Assembly: GCA_018064565.1 (NCBI GenBank)
Contig: JAGHVA010000216.1
Location: forward strand, 1-9,729
Length of the DNA: 9,729 nucleotides
Origin: Candidatus Colimorpha onthohippi
GTDB lineage: Bacteria; Bacteroidota; Bacteroidia; Bacteroidales; P3
Direction: 5' to 3'
Positions 1-8,700 of this stretch are shown one piece after another. The notes under the pieces were generated by a model. The model was not told the origin of the DNA, made no database searches, and saw nothing but the letters and a program-made list of their open reading frames with translations. A program made the position numbers and the translations under genes. Every line of letters begins with the position of its first letter. Within the stretch, counting starts at the first letter, position 1.

Positions 1-114
1 TTACAGGGCGAAACTACACAAACTATACGCATTACCCAAGGCGTCGCTTCGCTTGCCATTGGGCTATGAAGGTCATTGGGCTTTCAGCCCGTTTTATCGG
101 ACAACAATAAAAAC
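1..114. other. Unassigned left edge with short inverted repeats
   Basis: No gene can be confirmed here. Plus-strand frames close at TGA 67-69 and at TAA 108-110, so this could be the last codons of a gene entering from the left, but neither short peptide is recognisable. The stretch carries an imperfect hairpin (CCCAAGGC at 35-42 against 55-63, with one bulged A at 58) and a perfect 5-bp stem with a 3-base loop (GGGCT 78-82, AGCCC 86-90) followed by GTTTT. Such GC-rich hairpins look like dispersed intergenic repeats I recall from Bacteroidales genomes. That assignment is from memory and is weak. Confidence 0.3.
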
Positions 115-154
115 AAACAAAAATGCCCTGCGGCAAGGCAAGGCATTTTTGTTT
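115..154. terminator. Bidirectional intrinsic terminator hairpin
   Basis: Bases 115-127 (AAACAAAAATGCC) pair perfectly with 142-154, giving a 13-bp stem around a 14-base loop. The stem is GC-rich near the loop and A/T-rich at its base, so each strand ends in a T-rich run: TTTTTGTTTT on plus and a T-rich stretch on minus. It can therefore serve a plus-strand gene entering from the left and also rpsA, which arrives on the minus strand. If rpsA uses it, its transcript first crosses the whole tandem array at 170-335. The hairpin is seen directly; its use as a terminator is inferred. Confidence 0.75.
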
Positions 155-169
155 TGAGTTGAATATAAT

Positions 170-361
170 CAATGATTATTTCTAACCGTTCAGGATGCTT
201 CCAATGATTATTTCTAATCGTTCAGGCTGCTTCCAATGATTATTTCTAACCGTTCAGGATGCTTCCAATGATTATTTCTAACCGTTCAGGATGCTTCCAA
301 TGATTATTTCTAACCGTTCAAGATGCTTCCAATGATTATTTCTGGTCGTTTAGGATGCTTC
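170..361. repeat. Six-copy 32-bp tandem array overlapping the rpsA 3' end
   Basis: Six head-to-tail units of exactly 32 bp start at 170, 202, 234, 266, 298 and 330, with no spacers. Each unit begins CAATGATTATTTCT and ends GATGCTTC or a near variant. Units 1, 3 and 4 are identical. Unit 2 has two changes and unit 5 has one. Unit 6 differs from the consensus at four positions, all transitions, and contains the rpsA stop codon and last codons (336-361). Because 32 is not a multiple of three, the copies cannot extend the protein in frame. Read on the minus strand, the array forms the 3' untranslated part of the rpsA message. Tandem duplication by slippage or unequal crossing-over from the rpsA end is the simplest origin. 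Confidence 0.95.
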
Positions 362-2105
362 CGAACACATCACCGAAAGTGGTCTTCTCCAAGTTTTCGT
401 TGATCTTTTTCACACTTTTCTGGGTGGCGCGGTTTTTCTTTGCCTCTTCGGTCTCGACAGCGGCACGATGCTCTTCCTCGCTCTCCTGGAATGTGTTGGT
501 GTGAGAAACATAGATTCTCTTCTCGTCTTTCTTGAACTCGATTACCTTGAACGGGAGGGTCTCGTCGATGCGGGCAGTGCTCTTGTCCTCTTTGGTGAGG
601 TGACGTTTGGGCGCAAAGGCTTCTACACCGTATGTCAAAGTTACGGTAGCACCCTTGTCGTTCATGGCAGTAATAGTTCCCTGATGTTCGGTACCTACTG
701 CAAACACGCTCTCATATACATCCCAAGGATTTTCTTCAAGTTGTTTGTGGCCGAGGCTCAGGCGGCGGTTTTCTGTATCAACGTCAAGGACGATAACCTC
801 GATATTTTCGCCAATCTTGGTGAATTCTGCTGGGTGTTTGATTTTCTTGCTCCAGCTCAGGTCGCTGATGTGAATCAAGCCGTCAACGCCCTCTTCCAAC
901 TCAACGAAGATGCCGAAACTGGTGAAGTTGCGCACAACAGCAGTATGCTTGCTTCCGACAGGATATTTCTCGTTGATAGCGGTCCAAGGATCAGGAACCA
1001 ACTGTTTGATACCGAGGCTCATCTTATGCTCGTCGCGTTGCAGTTTCAACACTACGGCTTCAACCTCTTGACCAGCCTCCAAGAAGTCTTGTGCGCTGCG
1101 CAAGTGCTGGCTCCAGCTCATCTCGCTGACGTGAATCAAACCTTCTACGCCAGGGATAATCTCTACGAATGCACCGTAGTCTGCCATCATCACGACCTTG
1201 CCCTTAATCTTGTCGCCCTCTTTGAGGTCAGGATCAAGTGCGCTCCATGGGTGAGGAGTGAGCTGTTTGAGACCCAACTGGATGCGTTTTTTGGTCTCGT
1301 CAAATTTGAGGATAACCACGTTGATTTTGTCATCAACCTTCACGATGTCCTCGGGATTCTTTACGCGACCCCAGCTGAGGTCGGTGATATGGATAAGACC
1401 ATCTACGCCGCCGAGGTCAACGAACACACCATACGATGCGATAGCCTTGACGGTTCCTTCGAGCACTTGACCTTCTTCGAGGCTGGCGATGATTTTGGCA
1501 CGCTCTTCGTTGAGGTTGTCCTCGATAATGGCTTTGTGCGATACCACCACGTTCTTGTATTCGTGGTTGATCTTCACGACCTTAAATTCCATCTCTTTGC
1601 CTACAAACACGTCATAATCGCGAGGAGGTTTCACGTCGATCTGACTGCCGGGCAAGAAAGCGTCGATATTGTCGAATACTGCAACGATAAGACCACCTTT
1701 GGTGCGGCTCTTGACAAAATCCATGATAATCTCGCCGTTCTCGAATGCCTCGATGACGCGCTCCCATGATTTGAGGATACGGGCTTTCTTGTGAGAGAGC
1801 TGCAACTGACCATTGCTGTCCTCCTGGCTCTCGACATACACCTCGATAGTGTCGCCAGCCTTCAGGTCTGGGTTGTATTTCAACTCGGAGGCAGAAATTA
1901 CGCCATCGCTCTTGAATCCGATATTCACAACGGCTTCGCGTTCGTTGATGCTTACGATGGTGCCTTCGATAACCTGCTGCTCGGTTACAGACTTAAAAGT
2001 GGCTTCGTAGGCTTGCTCTTCTTGATTGCTGATCTTTGCCTCTTTTTTGTCGATGCTGCTCCAATCGAAATCGGGGTTGTTGGTTACGTTTGAGTAAATC
2101 GTCAT
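336..2105 (-). CDS. rpsA: 30S ribosomal protein S1
   Basis: Ribosomal protein bS1 binds mRNA on the 30S subunit and helps unstructured, A/U-rich leaders to initiate. This matters in Bacteroidetes, where most genes lack a Shine-Dalgarno sequence. The 589-residue product has six S1 (OB-fold) repeats at roughly 43-108, 124-192, 209-281, 295-368, 381-456 and 469-537. Repeats 3-5 carry the family signature GLIH[IV][ST][DE][LM]SW. The first two repeats are the divergent, ribosome-docking type, followed by a charged tail rich in Glu and Lys. Length and domain count fit Bacteroidales S1. The ATG at 2103-2105 directly follows an A-tract and gives the expected N-terminus. Transcription probably starts near 2198 from the element at 2205-2214. 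The last eight codons and stop form one unit of a tandem repeat. A long open frame on the opposite strand is a shadow. Confidence 0.98.
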   Translation of the reverse strand: MTIYSNVTNNPDFDWSSIDKKEAKISNQEEQAYEATFKSVTEQQVIEGTIVSINEREAVVNIGFKSDGVISASELKYNPDLKAGDTIEVYVESQEDSNGQLQLSHKKARILKSWERVIEAFENGEIIMDFVKSRTKGGLIVAVFDNIDAFLPGSQIDVKPPRDYDVFVGKEMEFKVVKINHEYKNVVVSHKAIIEDNLNEERAKIIASLEEGQVLEGTVKAIASYGVFVDLGGVDGLIHITDLSWGRVKNPEDIVKVDDKINVVILKFDETKKRIQLGLKQLTPHPWSALDPDLKEGDKIKGKVVMMADYGAFVEIIPGVEGLIHVSEMSWSQHLRSAQDFLEAGQEVEAVVLKLQRDEHKMSLGIKQLVPDPWTAINEKYPVGSKHTAVVRNFTSFGIFVELEEGVDGLIHISDLSWSKKIKHPAEFTKIGENIEVIVLDVDTENRRLSLGHKQLEENPWDVYESVFAVGTEHQGTITAMNDKGATVTLTYGVEAFAPKRHLTKEDKSTARIDETLPFKVIEFKKDEKRIYVSHTNTFQESEEEHRAAVETEEAKKNRATQKSVKKINENLEKTTFGDVFGSILNDQK

Positions 2106-2204
2106 TTTTTTTTGTAATTGTGCGCCCTGCCTCGCGGGTTAAACTTTGTCTAACAAGATAAGCGATAGCATTTTGGCAGGATAAATGGCACTTATCATGC
2201 AGTC
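2106..2204 (-). promoter_or_regulatory. rpsA 5' leader with A-tract before the start codon
   Basis: This roughly 95-base stretch lies between the predicted rpsA start site and its ATG. Eight A residues immediately precede the ATG (2106-2113), and no Shine-Dalgarno sequence is present, which is usual in Bacteroidetes. Upstream on the minus strand there is a GATAA / TTATC pair separated by seven bases, a possible weak hairpin, and the GC-rich patch CCCGCGAGGCAGGGCGC near 2122-2140. S1 represses its own translation through its leader in Escherichia coli. Whether this leader does the same is not shown by the sequence. Confidence 0.4.
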
Positions 2205-2214
2205 GGCAAAGATA
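2205..2214 (-). promoter_or_regulatory. rpsA promoter -7 element
   Basis: The minus strand reads TATCTTTGCC, a perfect match to the Bacteroidetes primary sigma factor -7 consensus TAnnTTTGCC. The best -33 candidate is TTG at 2230-2232, only 15 bases away where about 19-20 is usual, so the upstream element is uncertain. Transcription would begin near 2198, leaving a leader of about 93 bases. Confidence 0.75.
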
Positions 2215-2270
2215 CGAAAAAAAAAGTGACAAGAGTGTTAAATAGTTATAATTTATTTTCTTGTTGACTG

Positions 2271-2299
2271 CCAAATATGCAAGCGAAACGCTAATTTGG
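2271..2299. other. Imperfect hairpin overlapping the small ORF stop
   Basis: CCAAAT (2271-2276) pairs with ATTTGG (2294-2299), and inside it AGCG (2282-2285) pairs with CGCT (2289-2292) around an AAA loop, with unpaired bases between the two stems. It overlaps the TAG of the minus-strand small ORF. No U-run follows on either strand, so it is not a convincing intrinsic terminator. Confidence 0.35.
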
Positions 2300-2374
2300 G
2301 GCTTTGTTACTATTGTTCCGCTCGACATCTTCGGGTTTAGGTTTGGCTTTTTTTTCTTTGTTGCTGTTAGTCAT
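2291..2374 (-). CDS. Small Lys-rich hypothetical ORF, 27 codons
   Basis: An ATG at 2372-2374 opens a 27-codon minus-strand frame ending in TAG at 2291-2293. The peptide starts MTNSNKEKKAKPKPEDVER and is strongly basic and hydrophilic, with alternating Lys/Pro and then Asp/Glu, and no membrane segment or signal peptide. A TGA lies two codons upstream of the ATG, so the start cannot move further out. The codons differ from the surrounding A/T-only composition, being richer in GCC, CCC, GAG and CGG, which hints at coding constraint. It lies upstream of rpsA in the same direction, with the rpsA promoter between them. No family is recognised and no clear promoter is visible upstream. It could be a genuine small protein or the remnant of a larger gene; chance is also possible. 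Confidence 0.35.
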   Translation of the reverse strand: MTNSNKEKKAKPKPEDVERNNSNKAPN

Positions 2375-2419
2375 GTTTTTTCAAAAAAGTTTCGTTTTTT
2401 GTTGTTATTTTTTTAACAC

Positions 2420-2452
2420 TGTTGATAAGCTGCTTGTGCTTTTTGTTGATAA
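2420..2452. repeat. Pair of 9-bp direct repeats, TGTTGATAA
   Basis: TGTTGATAA occurs at 2420-2428 and again at 2444-2452, 24 bp apart from start to start. Its complement, TTATCAACA, differs by one base from the classical DnaA box TTATCCACA. The pair lies between the two divergent genes, about 100 bp upstream of the adhesin promoter. It may be a regulator-binding site or DnaA-box-like; the surrounding AT richness makes chance a real alternative. Confidence 0.4.
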
Positions 2453-2530
2453 CTTTAATTAGTTTGATTTACAGGTAATATGTCTTTGATTATTTCAACA
2501 AAATAGTGTGTATTTTTTTTGATGTTTTTA

Positions 2531-2561
2531 TTGGTTTGTTAAAAAGTTTTTTGTATTTTTG
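2531..2561 (+). promoter_or_regulatory. Adhesin gene promoter
   Basis: TATTTTTG at 2554-2561, followed by C, matches the Bacteroidetes -7 consensus TAnnTTTGC. A TTG at 2531-2533 lies 20 bases upstream, the usual distance for the -33 element. Transcription would begin near 2567, giving a 5' untranslated region of about 70 bases that is AT-rich and has no Shine-Dalgarno sequence before the ATG at 2638. Confidence 0.65.
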
Positions 2562-2637
2562 CGTGGTTGTAAATATATTATATGTATACGCGTCTGCGCA
2601 CATTGTTTTGATACTCAATTATATATCACAATATACT

Positions 2638-2721
2638 ATGAAATACGACTTACGTTTTTCTTTCAATTCTTTGATTTTTACGGTTCTTTTTGGTGTCTTT
2701 GCCGTTCAGAGCGTTCATGCA
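2638..2721 (+). other. Signal peptide of the giant adhesin
   Basis: Residues 1-28 are a classical Sec signal: a short basic start (MKYDLR), a hydrophobic core with SLIFTVLFGVFAV, and a VHA site before QQ. No Cys sits at the expected lipobox position, so the protein is secreted rather than a lipoprotein. This supports ATG 2638 as the true start. Confidence 0.85.
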
Positions 2722-5700
2722 CAGCAGTCTTTGAAGTACTACGACTTCTCCACCGGCGTGGACGAGGCGAAGTGGATTGTGATGGACAATCCCACGTTGC
2801 TGAGTGCCGTCAGTGGTGGTGCTTCGGATTATTACAACACGGAGGCGTATAATATCGGCTTTCCGTTTAACTTTGGCGACTATGGGGATAACTACCGTTA
2901 TGCCTATTTCACCAGCGACTGTAACTTTGGTTTGGTTACGGGTACCATTGGTTCGGCTGCGAGTAATACCGATTATACCAACGATTATAGCACCCCGTTG
3001 AACGCTAATAAGGAGCGTCCGCGTATTTGTTTCTTTGGTGCGGATGGTGCTTTTAATGCCAATTTAGGCGACTATGTGAAGGTGCAAACTATGGGTACGG
3101 CTCCCAACCGTGTGTTTGTGATGGAGATGCACATGCATTCGCAGACCCAAAATTCTGCCGCTCCATACGGTTTGTACCAGGTGCATCTGTACGAGGGCAG
3201 TAATGTGATAGAAATGGTGTATGGCAATACTGAGAATTACAACATGAATGTTGCTTACCAAATAGGTATCAAGGGTAGGAGCTATTCGCGTGGCGTGTGG
3301 GAATACTATCGCATCATGACCGACCACACGGCTGTGTTTGGCGAGGGGGGTGATAAGAATACTCCGTGGGCTAAAAACACATGGCCGGGTGCTTATCGCT
3401 ACTATCGTTTCGAACCGCAGTGCTTCGTTTATGACGATGTCACGATTACCAATGTGGGTCACAACCAGGCGCATGTGGCATGGAACCTTGGCGGCTACAA
3501 TGGGCAGGCTACCTCCTGGGAGTTGGAGTGGGGTACTGGCGAGGCTGGCGACCCTGCCAACAGCAAGGTTACAACCACCAGTACCAACTACACGCTTACG
3601 AGCCTCGAACCTCTTACAACCTATCATGTGTATGTGCGTGCCAATTGTTCATGCAATACCTCTACGTTGAGCGAGGATCGTACCGCCGACTTCACCACCG
3701 ACTGTCCCGCTGTTGCCGCGCTTCCCGACGAGGTGAAGTTCGACGACTTCGGCGACGAGGATGGCAAGTATGCCACGGGCGTTACCGCTCCTACCGCATA
3801 CGCCGGCGGCACGCACTATCTGCCCGAGTGCTGGCGTATGCTGAACATGAACACCACCAATGCCACCAGTTATCCGCAGGTGTTCCTCACCTCCGACGCA
3901 TCGCATGTGCGTTCTGGCAAGGCCATGGTGTTGCGCACCACGGCTATCACGGGAGCGCAGACCACCAAGGACTACTCCGCCGTGGCCATCATGCCGCGCT
4001 ACGAGGAATCGCTCAACGGACTGAAGGTTTCCTTCTGGTATCGTAACCACGATGCCTCGACGGGCAGCACCCGCCTGCAGTTCGGCTACGTGAGCGGCAA
4101 TGTCGATAACTATGTCTTCACCCAGATTGGCAACGACCTGCCATTGCGCGACGCCATGACGAAATTTGAGATTGACTTGAGCCACTGCGGCGTCGTCATC
4201 CCCGAGGGTGCTCGCTTGGCGTTCCGCTATCCGGCCCTCTCATCCTCCAGCACCAACTACTACGCCGTGGTCGATGATATCAAGGTGGAGTATGCTAACA
4301 GTTGCCCGAAGGTGCGCAACCTGAAGGTGCAGCAAATCTCTGCCAACAGCCTGTCGTTGGCGTGGGATGCCGTGGCGGGTGCGCAGCGTTACGAGGTTAC
4401 GGTGCGTTGCTCTGCTCGCAACGGCGAGGTGAGCGACGAGGTGCGTGCCACCGAGCAGACGGTATATAGCAACAACCCGCGCATCGTGGTCTGTGGTTTG
4501 GCGAGTGGCGTGGAGTATGATGTCACGGTTCGCACGCAGTGTGGCGAGGAGGTATTCAGCGATGCGGTTACGACGAGTGCCACCACCTACTGCACCCGAG
4601 TGGCGTTGCCCTATTTCGAGGACTTCAACTCCTTCACCGCCGCCGATGCCCTGTCGGTCAGTCCCCTGACGGTTCCCGAGCGTTACAGCGAAGGCATGCA
4701 GGCTTTGCCTGGTTGCTGGCGTTTCCTCGGCCTCTCCAACACTGCCGGCACCTATCCGCAGGCGTTCTTGGTGCGAGAGGGTGTCGAGAACTTCACCCCC
4801 TACACCATGGGTGCTGGCAATGCCTTGGTGCTGCGTGGGAGTGCGAATGGGGCGGTTCACGCCGCTTTGCCGTCGTTTGAGGCGGACATAAATAATATAT
4901 ATGTATCCTATTATTATAGGAGCGGCGCCATCGTGTCGCCCGGCACCTTGGAGTTTGGTTATATGACCAACCCCGATGACCCCAACTCGTTCACCGTGGT
5001 CAGCACCATGAACGTGTCGGTGGGTTATGCTTTCTACAAGCACGACTTCGCCGCCGACGGTGGCAGCTATCCCAATGGTGCTGTGCTGGCGTTCCGTTTC
5101 CGCTCCGCCACCGATGCCAACCCCGTCTTTATCGACAACGTACATGTGGCGTTGAGCACGCAGTGCAAGCCGCTGTCGGTCGCCGTTACGGGTCTTACGC
5201 CCACCGAGGCTGTCCTCAGCTGGCAGAATCCGGGCAATGCGTCGGAGTACCGTGTGGTGTATGGCGCCGCCGGTTTCGACCCGATGGACGAAGAGCAGGT
5301 GATGGGTACCTACGATGTGGCCTCCACCGTGAGTGTGGTGAGTGGTCTGACGGCAGGCACGGCGTATGACTTCTACGTCATGGCCAAGTGCGCCAGCGGC
5401 TACGGTCCGATGAAGCAGGTCAGCGTGGTTACGCCGTGCGAGGCGATCGAGTTGCCTTACGTCGAGAACTTCGAGGGCTATACCGATGCCACGTATGCTT
5501 GTGCCAGCGCTGTGACGCCCGACGGCTACAAGCAGACGATGCCCTGCTGGTACTTCCCCAGCCGCGACAACAACTACAACGCCAACGGCACTGCCAACGA
5601 GGGTGTGCCCTACAGCTGGGTTACCACGGCCGCCAACTACTTCCAAGGCACGCGTGCCTTGGTGCTGAAGAGCAACGCCAGCCAGATGGCCTACGCCGTG

Positions 5701-8700
5701 CTGCCCTACACGGGCGTGTCGGTGGACCGTCTGCGTCTCTCGTTCAAGTACCGCCAGTACGACATCAACTTCCGTGGTGCCATGACAGTGGGCGTGATGC
5801 GTACGCCCTACGATGTCGAGTCGTTCCGAGTGGTGAAGACGCTTCCTGCCTCTGCGGCATGGACGACCTTCGGACCTATCGACTTTGACGACTACGACAT
5901 CGACTTTACGGAATATAAGTACGTCGCCATCCGCCTCAGCTATGCCGGTGTCTCTACCGACGAGGCCGCCAAAGGCTATATGTATATCGACGACCTCAAC
6001 CTGACGGATCGTGGCGAATGCGGGTCGGTCAACGTGCAGGTGGCTAACCTTGTTGACACCAGCGTAACGCTTCAGTGGCGCAAGACCTGCGACGATGCCA
6101 CCGCCTACAAGGTGGCGTGGGGTGGTAGCACCTTCGATGTCAACAACGAAACCACATGGCTGGGTTCGGAGACCACCAGCGACCTCTACTATAAAATAAG
6201 GACGCTCACTGCCAAGACAGCCTACAAGGCTTCTGTTCAGACCATCTGCGGCGACGCTCAGTCCGACTGGGGAACGGTGGCGAGTTTCACCACCGTATGT
6301 GCCGGCACGCCGCTGCCCTACAGCGAGACCTTCGAGGGAACCAACTGGAGCCGCAGTACCTCTAATGCCAGCTCGTCGGTGGCCATCGTTACCGATGCCT
6401 GCTGGAGTTTCCCTGGCAACAACACCACCAAGAGCCAGAACAGCACCTCCTATTCACCGCAGAGTTTTGTACAAGATGACACCAAGCCTACGGGAACTTA
6501 CGCATTGGTGATGAAGGCACACACCTCCACGGTGCCAGCCGTTGGCATTCTGCCTTATTTCAACCAGCATGTGGGCAACTTGATACTCAAGTATAATTGG
6601 CGTACATGGACAACGGGACTTACCAGCCGTCTGCAACTTGGTGTTACTACATCGAGAACGGATATCACTACGTTCCGTCCGCTGCTGACGCACGGAGAGA
6701 CAACGGATTTTGCGAATGTCAACACCTACGACTTCCGCACCGCCAACCTCTCGCCCGACACGGTCTATTACATCGCATTCCGTGTATTACCCGGAGGTAC
6801 AGCCAACAACAACAACGCTGCCTTTATCGATAATATCAGCGTTACCTGTCCGTTGACGCTGACCACGACATCTACTTACGTTCCTGCCCTTGACCAGTGG
6901 TGCGCGCAGAATGAGTGGACGCAAGGTGGCGACGGTATAGTGAGTTACGATTTAAGATATAGCGATATCCCGTTTGCCCATAGCGAGGCAGCCGACCCCG
7001 TGGAATATACCGAGATAACCGACATCACCTCTCAGAGCAAGCAGGTGTGCGGTTTCGACCAGTACAATTCATGGTATTTCAAGGTGCGTGGCAAGTATGC
7101 CGATGGCACCTATACCGAGTGGAGCAACACCACCCATGTGGATATGACCACGGCAGATGCATGCTGGAATAAGATTATATCCTCGTTTACAGGCACGGTG
7201 AATAGTACAATACCATATCGTCCCAATTATAGGAGAAGTTATTCTCAACAGATATGGCATGCTGACGAGTTGCGCGAGGGTTGGATTACGCATATCTATT
7301 TGCGTAATGGCTATAATGGTGCATATACACGTAATGCGCAGGTAATATATTTGGGTCATACATCGAAAGATGTCTTTGAATCTGGTACTGATTGGGTACC
7401 ATCATCGCAGTTAACTACGGTATGGGGATCTGGTAACTTGGGTTGGCTTGCATCGGGAAATGCATCATATAATCTAAATGGTGCTAACGGATGGACAGCA
7501 ATTGATATTACGGACTTTTTCTATAATGGTGTTGACAACCTTGTGTTGGCATGGGACGATAATTCAAATCAGTCGCATTCTACGAGCTATAATTTTTCGT
7601 ATACTACTTGCAACGGTAACCGAGCCATCTATCAGCAGAACTCTGCCAATACAGACATTGCACCAGGCACTCCGGGTACTGGTACTTTGATTGCCTATCG
7701 TAACGATGTGGTGTTCCGTATCTGTCAGAAGGCCAATGCCGCTGTTTGTTCCACTCCCACCAACCTTACGGTCTCCAAGGCGGGTGCCGACACTGCCGTA
7801 GCCACATGGTTGCAGGCGGGCAACTGCGACACTTGGATTGTGGAGTGGGGTCCTGTTGGTTTTACCATCGCCGAGGGCCGCGACACCGTGTATGGCGAGC
7901 CGCGCTGCGTGCTGCGCAACATGGCGTCGGGCAGCCGCTACAGTGTGCGCGTGATGGCGGACTGCGGCGTGGTCAATGGCCTCAGCGCCTGGACTGGCGT
8001 GGTCAACTTCAAGACCAAGTGCACCGATGTTCCACTGCCTTACACCGAGAATTTCGACGCTCTGGTGTCGAGCGGCTGGCTCACCGAGGGTACTGCCGCC
8101 ACCAACGACGTGCGCAACTGCGACAACGTCTGCTATGTGGCTGGTACGGGTACAGGCGGTTGCACCAACACCTACGTCCCTGTGCGTATGCCTAACCACG
8201 AGTTGGCACGCTGCTGGGAGTTCTCGGGTGCCACCTCCACCACCAGCACCACCGCCACCTCGTTTGCCCGCGCCTATATCATCCGCTGCTCTGGCACGCC
8301 GACCACCGTGGCTCGCAGCGGCCAGTATGCGCAGCATTTCTCCAACCGCTACACCTCCAACAACGTGGTGGTGACGCTGCCCGACTTCGAAGCTCCTCTC
8401 GACACGCTCAGCATCAGTTTCTGGTACAAGAACAGCGCTGCCGCCGCCGGCTCGATGCTCCAGTTGGGTTACGTTACCGATGCCACCAACCCCAACACCT
8501 TCGTGCAACTCACCACGCTGCCGCTCTCTACCTCCTTTGTCAACTACACCTACGACTTCCGCGCTGCTGGCCGTACCTATCCTGCCGGTGCTCGCATAGC
8601 GTTCCGTTATCCTGCCTCCAACTCCACCACGCAGTATTATGCCGACGTTGACGACGTGGTGGTCGATTATGCTGCCGCCTGTCCCGACTTGCAGAACCTG

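Noticed and set aside
170..361. CRISPR array
   Set aside because: The 32-bp units are directly abutting with no unique spacers, include a coding 3' end, and no cas genes are nearby.
468..1769. 433-codon open frame on the plus strand opposite rpsA
   Set aside because: Shadow of rpsA: strong codon bias in rpsA avoids codons whose complement is a stop. The six S1 domains on the minus strand are unambiguous.
2230..2232. Confident -33 element for rpsA
   Set aside because: The TTG is only 15 bases from the -7 element, too close for the usual Bacteroidetes spacing, so only the -7 element is called with confidence.
1993..2328. 111-codon minus-strand frame overlapping the rpsA start
   Set aside because: It runs through the rpsA promoter and leader in another frame and into the rpsA coding start; the product has no family features.
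2559..2852. 97-codon plus-strand frame overlapping the adhesin start
   Set aside because: It starts within the promoter and 5' leader of the adhesin gene and runs in a different frame over its signal peptide; the adhesin frame has a clear signal peptide and domains.
3480..4046. 188-codon plus-strand frame inside the adhesin gene
   Set aside because: Alternative-frame shadow, rich in Arg/His/Cys, with no start context or motifs.
4240..5646. 468-codon open frame on the minus strand
   Set aside because: It lies wholly opposite the adhesin frame. The product is a low-complexity His/Gly/Val/Arg-rich sequence with no recognisable domain, as expected from the GC-rich third positions of the real gene.
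7564..8508. 314-codon open frame on the minus strand
   Set aside because: Antisense shadow of the adhesin gene. It is Gly/Ala/His/Arg-rich without motifs and crosses module borders of the real protein.
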